NCBI GenBank assembly: GCA_902520885.1
Contig: CABYPW010000020.1
Coordinates: forward strand, 1 to 32,484
Source of the DNA: an uncultured SAR116 cluster alpha proteobacterium
Lineage (GTDB): Bacteria > Pseudomonadota > Alphaproteobacteria > Puniceispirillales > Puniceispirillaceae
Direction: 5' to 3'
Length of the DNA stretch: 32,484 nt
A program made the translations under genes and the position numbers. Positions within the stretch are counted from its first letter, which is position 1. Every line of letters starts with the position of its first letter. A model generated the notes under the pieces. That model did no database searches and had not been told where the DNA came from. It saw only the letters and a program-made list of their open reading frames with translations. Of this stretch, positions 24,609-32,484 are shown piece by piece.

Positions 24609-27600
24609 TCTAACAACTCTTTTATCTCTAATAATTTTACTTTTAAATGATATGCACGCTTTGAAATATTAGATAGATCTTGTTTGATTACCAACTTATG
24701 ATCCGGACGTAATTGAATATTATTTTTTTCTAATCCTATCCAAGTTATTAGTCTCTCCGGTTTAGGAAATTGATTATTCCGGAATTGAATCGAAAACCCT
24801 TTATTTCCAGCATCAATTTTTTCTATGTTAATGAATTTAGATATTTGTTTAAGTTCAACAATTTGTAATAGGTTTTTAACCTTTTCTGGTATTGGACCAA
24901 ATCTATCGATAAGTTCCACTTTAATATCTTGAAGAGTTTCTTGGTCATATATGGATGCTATTTTTCGATATAATGACAATCTAACTGTTAAGTCTTCTAT
25001 ATAACTCTCAGGTATCAAGACATCTGTTCCAATACTTATTAAAGGGGACCAACTTTCTTCCTGTTGTTCTTCCAACGCATTCAAATTATCAGAACTCGAT
25101 TTTGATAATGCAACCGCCTGTCTGAGCATATCCTGATATAATTCAATGCCTACCTCTTTAACATGTCCTGACTGCTCATCACCAAGGAGATTTCCAGCAC
25201 CCCGTATATCCATATCATAGGAAGCCAATGAAAATCCTGCGCCAAGTTTATCGAGTGTTTGCATAACTTCTAATCTACGTTTTGCCTGATTGGTAAGTTT
25301 AATTGTTGGGTCTGTAGTTAAATAGGCGTAGGCCCTTTGTTTCCCTCGCCCTACTCTTCCGCGTAATTGATATAATTGCGAAAGTCCAAACATATCAGCT
25401 CTGTGAATAATCATTGTATTAGCCGTCGATATATCTATTCCAGACTCTACTATGTGGGTTGACAATAAAATATCAGCCTTTGAATCTGCAAAGTCGGTCA
25501 TCACTTTATCTAATTCAAGTGGATTCATTTTTCCATGCGCTGATAAAATAGAGGCTTCAGGCACCAGATTTGTAATCCGATCATAAAGCTTTTGCATATC
25601 CTTAATTCGAGCGCATACAAAAAAAACCTTACCACCTCTAGTTTTCTCACGCATTATCGCTTCCCTAAGGATAATGGAATCCCATGGGCCAACAAACGTT
25701 CTTATAGCAAGCCTATCTACTGGTGGTGTAGCGATTAGAGACATTTCTCTTACACCAGATAACGCCATTTGTAATGTGCGAGGGATGGGAGTTGCAGAAA
25801 GCGCCAGAACATGGATATTACCTCGCATTTTTTTAAGTTGCTCTTTTTGCGCAACACCAAAATGCTGTTCTTCATCTATAATAAGAAGACCCAGATTATT
25901 AAAACTCATTGTTTTTGATAACAATGAATGAGTTCCTATAATCAATTGGCAAGTGCCATCAGCTACATTTTCTTTTATCTCTGCCGCTTTTTTTCCTGGA
26001 GTCATTCTTGAAAGTACGTCTATTTGGATAGGAAACTCCTTAAAACGCTCTCTAAATAATTTATCATGCTGCCTTGCTAACAGTGTGGTAGGTGTAATAA
26101 TTGCTACCTGATAGCCACACATACAGGCGACAAATGCTGCCCTTAAAGCTACTTCAGTCTTGCCGAACCCAACATCTCCGCAAATTAGCCTATCAGTAGG
26201 CTTTCCTGAAGCAAGGTCATCAATTACATCATTAATAGCATCAAGTTGATCATCCGTTTCAGCAAATTGAAAACGAGCGCAAAATTCATCAAATATACCA
26301 GCAGGTGCTTCCAATTTCTCTGCTTTACTAATTTGTCTTTTTGCAGCAATCTTAATCAATTCATCAGCCATTTCCTTAATTCTGCCTTTAATTCTAGCTT
26401 TTTTTGCTTGCCACGCAGCACCCCCCAACCTATCAAGAGCAGCATCACTTGCCTGTTGTCCATATTTTGAGAGTAAGTCAATATTCTCAACTGGTATGTA
26501 TAATCTATCTCCTCCAGCATAAATTAAGCGCAAACAATCGTGTTCTCCTCCTCCACTTTCTACGGTCTCAAGCCCATCATATCGACCAATCCCATGTTCT
26601 ATATGAACAACCAAGTCATCTGTCTGTAAGGAAGAAACTTCACGTAAAAATTCATCAGAGCGCTTTCTTCTACCTGCGGGTCTATTTTGACGGCTTCCAA
26701 ATATATCCTGTTCCGTCAATACCCAGATTTTAGGTAACATAAATCCATTTGAAATTGGCCATACAGCAGAATAAACCTGCCCTACAACTGGAACGACACC
26801 TGCACCCATTGGGATAATTGAAATCGACAAATTTAAGGATATGAGTTCTATCATTTTTGAGACAGCCCCTTTACTTGCAGCAACCAAAATTACATACCGA
26901 TTTTTAATTTCCTTCTTTATCATTTGTGCTGCTGATTGAGAGGGGCTAAAATAGTTGTCTTGTGTAGCACTAAATACAGGACTTATTTCTCCACTTAACG
27001 TGAAATTATTATCATTTTCACTTATTTTTTTAGGTGAGGAAAAAGGTGATAATATTATAGAGGATTTTTTTTCAAACAGGGCTTTAAGTTCTTTATGAGT
27101 AAGATACATTTGTTCTGGTGGAACAGGCCTATATTCAATTGAATCTTTATACATTGCAGAAAGCCTAGATTGATAAAAATCTTCAATTAAATCGCATCTT
27201 TTCAATGCATTAATTTCAAAATCAAAGGGTACAACTATAACTCCATCTGGGATCCATTCTGTTATTACTTTAAGTTCGGAATGGAGCAAACTCATCCAAT
27301 GCTCTATCCCTACAGGCGTTTTTCCGGCTGATACTTCTTCATATATCTGGTCTCTCGCAGCATGGGCGCCGAATAATTTAATATAATTTTTTCTAAAATT
27401 TGTTATACATTCACGTGAGAGACGGTATTCTGCAACAGGATTTACCTGAATCTGTTCAACCTCACTCAAACCTAATTGTGATGATTGGTCAAAATAACGT
27501 ATTTTTTCAATCTCTTCGCCAAAAAAATCTAGCCTAAAGGGCCAAGATGAAGGATTAGTAAAAATATCAACAATGTCCCCTCTGATTGCGTATTCACCAT

Positions 27601-28045
27601 ATTCTCGAACGGTGTTAGTTCTATTAAATCCAGAATCTTCTAAAAAGGAAGTAATTTGACCCAAATTATATTCATGTCCTTTCTTTAGCAAAAGACTAGC
27701 ATTTAAAAAGAATGATTTTGGTGGTATTTTTTGTAAAAAACTATTAATAGTCAACAAGATAATAACTTTTTTATCACTTAAATCCCTGGATGCGAGTTTG
27801 CTAAGGGTTGAAATCCGCTCACCTGTTATATCACCATGTGGAGAAAGCCTATCATAAGGAACACAGTCCCAAGCGGGCAAACTATATACCTCTGCATTGG
27901 GTTCAAATAAAAGTAATCCGCTGGCTACATGCTTTAATTCAACATCATTACGCGACAGATAAATAATAGGTTTTCCGATTACAGAGTATTTTGCCAGGTA
28001 GTAACTTTGTGCGCCTTCGACACACCCAAAAATATTCTGCTGCAT
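24605..28045 (-). CDS. mfd: Transcription-repair coupling factor Mfd
   Basis: A 1146-residue translocase (E. coli Mfd has 1148) that pushes stalled RNA polymerase off damaged DNA and recruits UvrA. The N-terminal UvrB-like part contains LLFEPNAEVYSLPAWDCVPYDRLSP. The RNA-polymerase-binding domain reads VVHIEHGIGRYDGLETVESGG...IYAGGDRLYIPVENIDLLSKYG, the alphaproteobacterial pattern. Walker A GDVGFGKT is at 623-630, the DEEQ box in LIIDEEQHFG, motif VI in QLRGRVGRG, and the TRCF C-terminal domain begins at about residue 1000. sdhE lies 18 bases upstream on the same strand, so the two are probably one operon. With the two photolyase genes nearby, UV repair is strongly represented, though no regulatory link is seen. 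Confidence 0.97.
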   Translation of the reverse strand: MQQNIFGCVEGAQSYYLAKYSVIGKPIIYLSRNDVELKHVASGLLLFEPNAEVYSLPAWDCVPYDRLSPHGDITGERISTLSKLASRDLSDKKVIILLTINSFLQKIPPKSFFLNASLLLKKGHEYNLGQITSFLEDSGFNRTNTVREYGEYAIRGDIVDIFTNPSSWPFRLDFFGEEIEKIRYFDQSSQLGLSEVEQIQVNPVAEYRLSRECITNFRKNYIKLFGAHAARDQIYEEVSAGKTPVGIEHWMSLLHSELKVITEWIPDGVIVVPFDFEINALKRCDLIEDFYQSRLSAMYKDSIEYRPVPPEQMYLTHKELKALFEKKSSIILSPFSSPKKISENDNNFTLSGEISPVFSATQDNYFSPSQSAAQMIKKEIKNRYVILVAASKGAVSKMIELISLNLSISIIPMGAGVVPVVGQVYSAVWPISNGFMLPKIWVLTEQDIFGSRQNRPAGRRKRSDEFLREVSSLQTDDLVVHIEHGIGRYDGLETVESGGGEHDCLRLIYAGGDRLYIPVENIDLLSKYGQQASDAALDRLGGAAWQAKKARIKGRIKEMADELIKIAAKRQISKAEKLEAPAGIFDEFCARFQFAETDDQLDAINDVIDDLASGKPTDRLICGDVGFGKTEVALRAAFVACMCGYQVAIITPTTLLARQHDKLFRERFKEFPIQIDVLSRMTPGKKAAEIKENVADGTCQLIIGTHSLLSKTMSFNNLGLLIIDEEQHFGVAQKEQLKKMRGNIHVLALSATPIPRTLQMALSGVREMSLIATPPVDRLAIRTFVGPWDSIILREAIMREKTRGGKVFFVCARIKDMQKLYDRITNLVPEASILSAHGKMNPLELDKVMTDFADSKADILLSTHIVESGIDISTANTMIIHRADMFGLSQLYQLRGRVGRGKQRAYAYLTTDPTIKLTNQAKRRLEVMQTLDKLGAGFSLASYDMDIRGAGNLLGDEQSGHVKEVGIELYQDMLRQAVALSKSSSDNLNALEEQQEESWSPLISIGTDVLIPESYIEDLTVRLSLYRKIASIYDQETLQDIKVELIDRFGPIPEKVKNLLQIVELKQISKFINIEKIDAGNKGFSIQFRNNQFPKPERLITWIGLEKNNIQLRPDHKLVIKQDLSNISKRAYHLKVKLLEIKELLD

Positions 28046-28063
28046 TTGAATTTATAATTTCTA

Positions 28064-28324
28064 TTATAGTTTTGTGCTAAAATTTTTAATAAGTGAGAAT
28101 ACCCTTCCATTTAAATTAGCAGGAATTTGTAAATCCCCTCTAACCCATGCAAGAATATTCTGGTCTCCTTGTGCTAATAGTTCCTCGTAATCGTCTAGTT
28201 GCTCGTCTTTCAATTTCATCAAATATCTATTAGCGAATTGTCCTAACAACAAATCAGTTTCCCGCGTGCCAGTATAGCTTGACTGATAAATTAATCTCCG
28301 AACTCGTTTCTCTCTCGTTTCCAT
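28064..28324 (-). CDS. sdhE: FAD assembly factor SdhE (succinate dehydrogenase assembly factor 2 family)
   Basis: An 86-residue small helical protein of the SdhE/Sdh5 family, which helps attach FAD covalently to the succinate dehydrogenase flavoprotein subunit. It is recognised from TREKRVRRLIYQS, GTRETDLLLGQFA and the acidic DEQLDDYEELL, plus length and position beside mfd and recG, standard in Alphaproteobacteria. The family motif RGxxE is here TGTRE (18-22): the arginine is Thr18, while Gly19 and Glu22 are kept. This may change its efficiency. It is the first gene of the minus-strand unit with mfd and is divergent from recG. The identification is secure; the consequence of the substitution is unknown. 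Confidence 0.88.
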   Translation of the reverse strand: METREKRVRRLIYQSSYTGTRETDLLLGQFANRYLMKLKDEQLDDYEELLAQGDQNILAWVRGDLQIPANLNGRVFSLIKNFSTKL

Positions 28325-28442
28325 TATTTTAAACTTATCATCATATTAGATTAACTGCACCCTTATTGTATCATAGTGCTTATTGGACATGTTACAATTT
28401 TTGTGGGATCATTATTTTAAATTTACAAATTTGAATAGGCAA

Positions 28443-30551
28443 ATGACAATACTTAAATTTTATCGACCCGAAATTTTATTTCCCTGTTTTGCACAATTAA
28501 TAAGCTTATCTGGTATAGGCCCTAGAACCGCCGCTATTATGGAAAAACGAATAGGGAAATATGTTATAGATTTGGCATTTTATTTTCCTATATCTATAAT
28601 AAATCGTTGTGCATCTCCAGACATAAGTAAGGTAGTAGAGGGACAAATTGCTACCCTTTCTCTGAATGTTCTATCAGTAAATATTCCACCTGGGCGCCAA
28701 ACTCGCCCTGCTAGAATAATTGCTGAAAATGAAACTGGGAAAATTGAAATTGTTTATTTTAAAGCAAATTCTGAATATTTGAAATCCCTTTATAAAGTCG
28801 GTGACCGCATTACTATTAGTGGAAAAGTTGACATTTTTAACCAAAAAAAACAAATCACACACCCAGATTATGTAGTTTCTTTTGACAAAAAAGAGACAAT
28901 CCCAGAAATAGAACCCATCTATCCCCTATCCGCTGGCCTTAAACAGAATATACTAAGGAAATCATCTTTAAGTATACTCTCAAAAATACCTCAGCTTCCA
29001 GAATGGATTGACGAAGGTCTAATAAACTCAAAAAATTGGCCAGATTTCAAAACTGCCTTGACTAAAAGTCATACACCAAAGTCTGAAGCGGATTTAGATT
29101 TAAATAGCAAACACAGAACTAGACTAGCATTTGATGAATTACTTGCAAATCAACTTGCTCTTTGTCTAATAAGGAAACAGCAATCAAATACTGAGCTAAT
29201 AAATTCCATCGTTGGAGATGAAAATGTTATTAATAGATTTATATCCTCACTACCCTTTCAAATTACAACAGCACAAAAACATGTGATTGAAGAAATATCA
29301 GAGGATCAGAAAAGTCCCAGTCGAATGCTAAGGCTACTTCAAGGTGATGTTGGCTCTGGTAAAACAATTGTAGCATTAATTTCGCTCTTGCGTGCTGTTA
29401 CATCAGGAAAACAGGCAGCATTGCTCGCACCTACTGAACTATTAAGCAAACAGCATTTTCAAAATATATCCCAGCTATTGAAATGTCTTGATATTCAACC
29501 TGCTCTGCTAATTGGTAGCATGTCTCAAAAACAAAAAAAAGAAGTTCACGAAGGTCTTAAATCAGGTAAAATATTACTTGTAATTGGAACACATGCTTTG
29601 CTTACCCAAGAAATAGAATTTATTAATTTAGGGCTAGCTGTGGTTGATGAGCAGCATCGTTTTGGGGTAAAACAACGTCTTGTACTTGGTGAGAAAAATG
29701 GTGGCTGCGACGTGTTAATTATGACAGCCACACCGATTCCGCGTACGTTAGCAATGACAGCCTATGGGGACCTTAAAATATCTCAACTTAATGAGAAACC
29801 AGCTGGCAGAAGAGATATAAAGACAGCTTCCCTGCAATTAGACAAGATTGATGACGTCGTAAACAGACTATCGAAAGCAATCCAAAATGGGAATCGAGCT
29901 TACTGGATATGCCCATTGGTTGAAGAAAGCGATAAAATAGATATATCAGCGGCTGAAGAAAGAAATAAATTTTTGGAAAAAGCACTACCCGATGCAAATC
30001 CTGTATTAGCCCATGGTAAAATGAAAGCAAAAGAACGCGATGCGGCAATGCAGAAGTTTGAAACTGGTGAAAGCCAGTTATTAGTTGCTACAACGGTTGT
30101 CGAGGTAGGTGTTGATATTCCAGAGGCATCAATAATTATAATTGAACATGCGGAAAGGTTTGGATTAGCTCAGCTTCATCAATTGAGAGGACGTGTTGGG
30201 AGGAGTAATATTCAATCTTCATGTTTATTACTTTATCAGTCTCCTCTTTCTATTACCGCTAAATCACGTCTAGATATTATGAAAAAAACAAATGATGGTT
30301 TCTTAATCGCAGATGAAGATTTACGACTTCGAGGACCTGGAGAGATATTAGGGCAAAGACAATCTGGCACACCTGAATTTAAGCTTGCAAATCTTTCCGT
30401 TCATTCAGACTTACTTGAAATCGCTAGAAAGCAAGCTTTGTCGTTAATCAATGAGGATCCAATGCTTAAATCCAAAAGAGGCATTGCTTGCCGTAATCTG
30501 ATCGGACTATTTGAACAAGACAGGGCTATTCGTTATCTATATTCTGGCTAA
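28443..30551 (+). CDS. recG: ATP-dependent DNA helicase RecG
   Basis: A RecG helicase of about 702 residues, which reverses stalled replication forks and processes branched DNA. The N-terminal wedge domain includes LSGIGPRTAAIMEKRIG and DLAFYFP. The helicase core has Walker A GDVGSGKT (301-308), the DEQH box (402-405) in VVDEQHRFGVKQR, MTATPIPRTLAMTAYGDL, and QLRGRVGRS with the following TRG-type region near the end. I place the start at ATG 28443, just before the family-typical YRPEILFP; a TTG at 28383 would add 20 residues unlike other RecG proteins. It is divergent from sdhE-mfd and convergent with the DUF502 gene (29 bases apart), as in many Alphaproteobacteria. Confidence 0.96.
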   Translation: MTILKFYRPEILFPCFAQLISLSGIGPRTAAIMEKRIGKYVIDLAFYFPISIINRCASPDISKVVEGQIATLSLNVLSVNIPPGRQTRPARIIAENETGKIEIVYFKANSEYLKSLYKVGDRITISGKVDIFNQKKQITHPDYVVSFDKKETIPEIEPIYPLSAGLKQNILRKSSLSILSKIPQLPEWIDEGLINSKNWPDFKTALTKSHTPKSEADLDLNSKHRTRLAFDELLANQLALCLIRKQQSNTELINSIVGDENVINRFISSLPFQITTAQKHVIEEISEDQKSPSRMLRLLQGDVGSGKTIVALISLLRAVTSGKQAALLAPTELLSKQHFQNISQLLKCLDIQPALLIGSMSQKQKKEVHEGLKSGKILLVIGTHALLTQEIEFINLGLAVVDEQHRFGVKQRLVLGEKNGGCDVLIMTATPIPRTLAMTAYGDLKISQLNEKPAGRRDIKTASLQLDKIDDVVNRLSKAIQNGNRAYWICPLVEESDKIDISAAEERNKFLEKALPDANPVLAHGKMKAKERDAAMQKFETGESQLLVATTVVEVGVDIPEASIIIIEHAERFGLAQLHQLRGRVGRSNIQSSCLLLYQSPLSITAKSRLDIMKKTNDGFLIADEDLRLRGPGEILGQRQSGTPEFKLANLSVHSDLLEIARKQALSLINEDPMLKSKRGIACRNLIGLFEQDRAIRYLYSG

Positions 30552-30580
30552 AAAAATAGAAAATTACTCTTACTTATTTT

Positions 30581-31297
30581 TTATTTACCTTTATTTCCTA
30601 TCTGTTTTTTCTGATTTTTCTTTTTGCTGATAGAGGGTGTCACAATACCGGCAGAAACTACCAATTTTATAGCATCCTCCACCGCCATATCCAAATATAC
30701 TAATTCATCTTTAGGACACAATAATAGAAAACCAGAAGTAGGATTTGGTGTCGTTGGCACAAATACATTTACTATTTCTTTTTCAATTTTTTCTTTAATT
30801 TCTCCTCTTGCAAACCCAGTGACAAAACCAATTACATAAGTTCCTTTCCTTGGGTATTCGAGAACAACTGCTTCTCTAAATGCGTCTGATTGACTAGCTA
30901 CAACAGTCTCCAAAATTTGTTTTGAACTTCCATAAATAGTGCGCACAACTGGCATACTATTCATCACACGTTCACCTAGGTGAACAATCCATCTACCTAA
31001 AAACCCTGTTGTTAATGCGCCTATAAATGTAATAAATACAAACCCAATGATTATTCCATATCCTGGAACAATTCCAAAGCCTGGAACCCAACTTGTTATA
31101 AAAACCACAAGTTCTTTCGGCAGCAGATTTACAACCTGAGTATCAATTAAATCTATTGCTATCCAGGTAATATAGGTTGTCAAAAATACAGGAGCAGAGA
31201 GTAAAATTCCTGCTAGAAACCACCTTCTTATATTTCCCAGAAATGTTTTATTATGAATCGTATTATCAGTTTGAATTTCAGAAGGGCTATCTGCCAT
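30581..31297 (-). CDS. DUF502-family inner-membrane protein
   Basis: A 238-residue membrane protein of the DUF502 family. Two strong membrane segments are visible, at about residues 29-51 (FLAGILLSAPVFLTTYITWIA) and 73-97 (GFGIVPGYGIIIGFVFITFIGALTT). The conserved GRWIVHLGERVMNSMPVVRTIYGSSKQI and the loop VLEYPRKGTYVIGFVTG follow. The family's C-terminal PTTPNPTSGFLLLCPKDELVYLDM is also clear. The C-terminal tail is lysine-rich (KKKNQKKQ). The biochemical role is unknown. The gene beside recG is a frequent alphaproteobacterial arrangement. A good ribosome site, GGAG, lies upstream of the ATG. It is divergent from mazG. Confidence 0.9.
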   Translation of the reverse strand: MADSPSEIQTDNTIHNKTFLGNIRRWFLAGILLSAPVFLTTYITWIAIDLIDTQVVNLLPKELVVFITSWVPGFGIVPGYGIIIGFVFITFIGALTTGFLGRWIVHLGERVMNSMPVVRTIYGSSKQILETVVASQSDAFREAVVLEYPRKGTYVIGFVTGFARGEIKEKIEKEIVNVFVPTTPNPTSGFLLLCPKDELVYLDMAVEDAIKLVVSAGIVTPSISKKKNQKKQIGNKGK

Positions 31298-31416
31298 AAA
31301 ATGACTCCAGTAACTATATTTTTTTTCATTATAAGAATTTTTACATTTAAAAAAATAGATTATTTTATCTTTTTATTTAAGCTAAAAAACATCCACTTAA
31401 AATTTAGAGCAAAAAA

Positions 31417-32256
31417 ATGAATGAGTATACTGATAGCCCTGAAAATCTAGATAAGATAAGTAAAAATATATGCGAACTTGTTTTGATTATGAGAAAGCTT
31501 CGCAACAAAGAAAATGGGTGTGAATGGGACCTTAAGCAAACCTATAATACTATTGTGCCATATACCATAGAAGAAGCATACGAAGTCGCAGAGGCTATCT
31601 ATGAAAATGACATGGAAAAATTGTGTGATGAGCTTGGTGATTTATTATTGCAGGTTGTATTTCATTCACAAATTGCTTACGAGCTTGGAGACTTCAAGTT
31701 AGAAGATGTAATAGCTGCCGTTTGCGACAAGATGATAAGAAGACATCCACATATTTTTGGAAATAAGAAGGAAAAAGATATAACATCTATCAGAAAAACA
31801 TGGGAAGAAATTAAACAGCAAGAGAGAGAGGAAAAGTTTCAAGACGGTGATTTCATAAGTATGCTAGATGGAGTCAGCAACAATCTCCCAGCCTTAATGA
31901 GAGCACTAAAATTACAACAACGCGTTTCAAAAGTTGGGTTTGACTGGCCTAATTTATACCCTGCAATAGATAAAATGTATGAGGAAATAAACGAATTAAA
32001 AGAAGAGATAGAGAAAGAAGCACCTGACCAAAGCAGAATTCAGGATGAAATAGGTGATATTTTCTTCGTAGCCACTAACATAGCTCGTCTTGCTGGATGT
32101 GAGCCTGAGACATCATTAATTCTTTCAAATAGAAAGTTTGAGAAACGATTTAGACAAATGGAAAAAGAAATCAGGAAAAATAACCAATCTATAGAAGCTC
32201 TTAATTTAGATGAATTAGAAACTCTTTGGGAAAAGGCTAAAAAAGTGGTTGGATAG
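31417..32256 (+). CDS. mazG: Nucleoside triphosphate pyrophosphohydrolase MazG
   Basis: A 279-residue two-domain MazG that hydrolyses nucleoside triphosphates to monophosphates and pyrophosphate, cleaning up non-canonical nucleotides. The N-terminal domain has GCEWDLKQTYNTIVPYTIEEAYEVAEAI, with the family GCPWD seen as GCEWD, and the metal-binding helix ELGDLLLQVVFHSQIA. The C-terminal domain repeats it as KVGFDWPNL...EINELKEEIEKEA and EIGDIFFVATNIARLAG. The Glu/Asp metal ligands of both domains are present. It lies divergently from DUF502 (119 bases) and converges on the phosphatase gene at the window edge. In many relatives it stands beside hflX; here it does not. Confidence 0.95.
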   Translation: MNEYTDSPENLDKISKNICELVLIMRKLRNKENGCEWDLKQTYNTIVPYTIEEAYEVAEAIYENDMEKLCDELGDLLLQVVFHSQIAYELGDFKLEDVIAAVCDKMIRRHPHIFGNKKEKDITSIRKTWEEIKQQEREEKFQDGDFISMLDGVSNNLPALMRALKLQQRVSKVGFDWPNLYPAIDKMYEEINELKEEIEKEAPDQSRIQDEIGDIFFVATNIARLAGCEPETSLILSNRKFEKRFRQMEKEIRKNNQSIEALNLDELETLWEKAKKVVG

Positions 32257-32278
32257 AAAGATTAAACCAAAAGTATAG

Positions 32279-32484
32279 TCAGTTATTTAGGAAAAAACTA
32301 GCTATTTTATCCCAGTCATCAATATCACGAGAAAATAGGATGGGTAATTTATTGTTATAATTCAATTCAATAAAAGAGTTATCAAAAAAATTTATTTGTG
32401 CGGTTTTTCCTCCTAATGCTCGGTTAAACATATCAACAGGGGCGTGGTCCCAGGGAGAAGTAATAGAATGAAATATAAAATCAA
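32279..32484 (-). CDS. Inositol monophosphatase-family phosphatase, C-terminal fragment (cut by window edge)
   Basis: The last 67 codons and stop of a minus-strand gene whose start lies beyond the window. The visible residues include SPWDHAPVDMFNRALGG, the second signature of the inositol monophosphatase superfamily, in which the aspartate of WDHA binds a catalytic metal. The remainder continues with a strand-rich tail ending LNN. The superfamily covers inositol phosphatase, histidinol phosphatase (HisN) and 3'-phosphoadenosine 5'-phosphate phosphatase (CysQ), and the fragment cannot decide between them. It is convergent with mazG, 22 bases apart. A typical family member has about 260 residues, so roughly three quarters is missing only because the sequence ends. 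Confidence 0.75.
   Translation of the reverse strand, partial: DFIFHSITSPWDHAPVDMFNRALGGKTAQINFFDNSFIELNYNNKLPILFSRDIDDWDKIASFFLNN

Noticed and set aside
1-32484. CRISPR array, insertion sequence or prophage
   Set aside because: No regularly spaced repeats, transposase, integrase or phage structural gene was seen on either strand.

Overview
The window is AT-rich, gene-dense bacterial DNA that reads as a streamlined, probably surface-marine alphaproteobacterium. The evidence is mixed. It carries a full aapJQMP amino-acid transporter, an alphaproteobacterial-style Mfd, and the sdhE-mfd // recG - DUF502 neighbourhood familiar from that class. It also has an FeS-cluster photolyase, an osmolyte ABC transporter and two photolyase genes, all of which suit a sunlit sea-water life. 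I cannot name the genus. I see no transposase, phage gene, CRISPR array or rRNA.

Layout. 74-3430: a small metabolic/detoxification group (peroxiredoxin-like protein, cyclase-family hydrolase, glutathione transferase) facing a convergent flavin monooxygenase of the 2,6-dihydroxypyridine hydroxylase type. 3639-4717: tRNA-Cys, then a solitary Dam-type adenine methyltransferase. 4924-9209: a tight operon of an EamA transporter, SelD fused to an FAD oxidoreductase, and the tRNA 2-selenouridine synthase, i.e. a selenium-to-tRNA pathway. 9222-10049: a convergent two-cupin protein of unknown substrate. 10384-10458: tRNA-Asn inside a long AT-rich non-coding stretch.

10900-15064: aapJQMP. 15274-18273: a proXWV-type betaine or TMAO transporter. 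Both transport operons have a Rho-independent-terminator-like hairpin just after the binding-protein gene, which probably sets a high binding-protein to permease ratio. 18357-19643: hflX. 19726-22676: a class I CPD photolyase overlapping an FeS-type (6-4) photolyase by one base. 22713-23871 (minus): a GST-like protein and a HugZ-like flavin/heme protein. 23985-24608: a DsbA/FrnE-like oxidoreductase that overlaps the end of mfd.

24605-28324 (minus): sdhE-mfd, divergent from recG (28443-30551). Then come a DUF502 membrane protein, mazG and the 3' part of an inositol-monophosphatase-family gene that runs off the right edge.

Most of this is well-known biology. The points most worth checking are the transporter inside the selenium operon, the orphan Dam beside a tRNA gene, the substrate of the proX-type binding protein, the paired hairpins, the altered RGxxE motif in SdhE, and the uncharacterised cyclase/GST/monooxygenase group.
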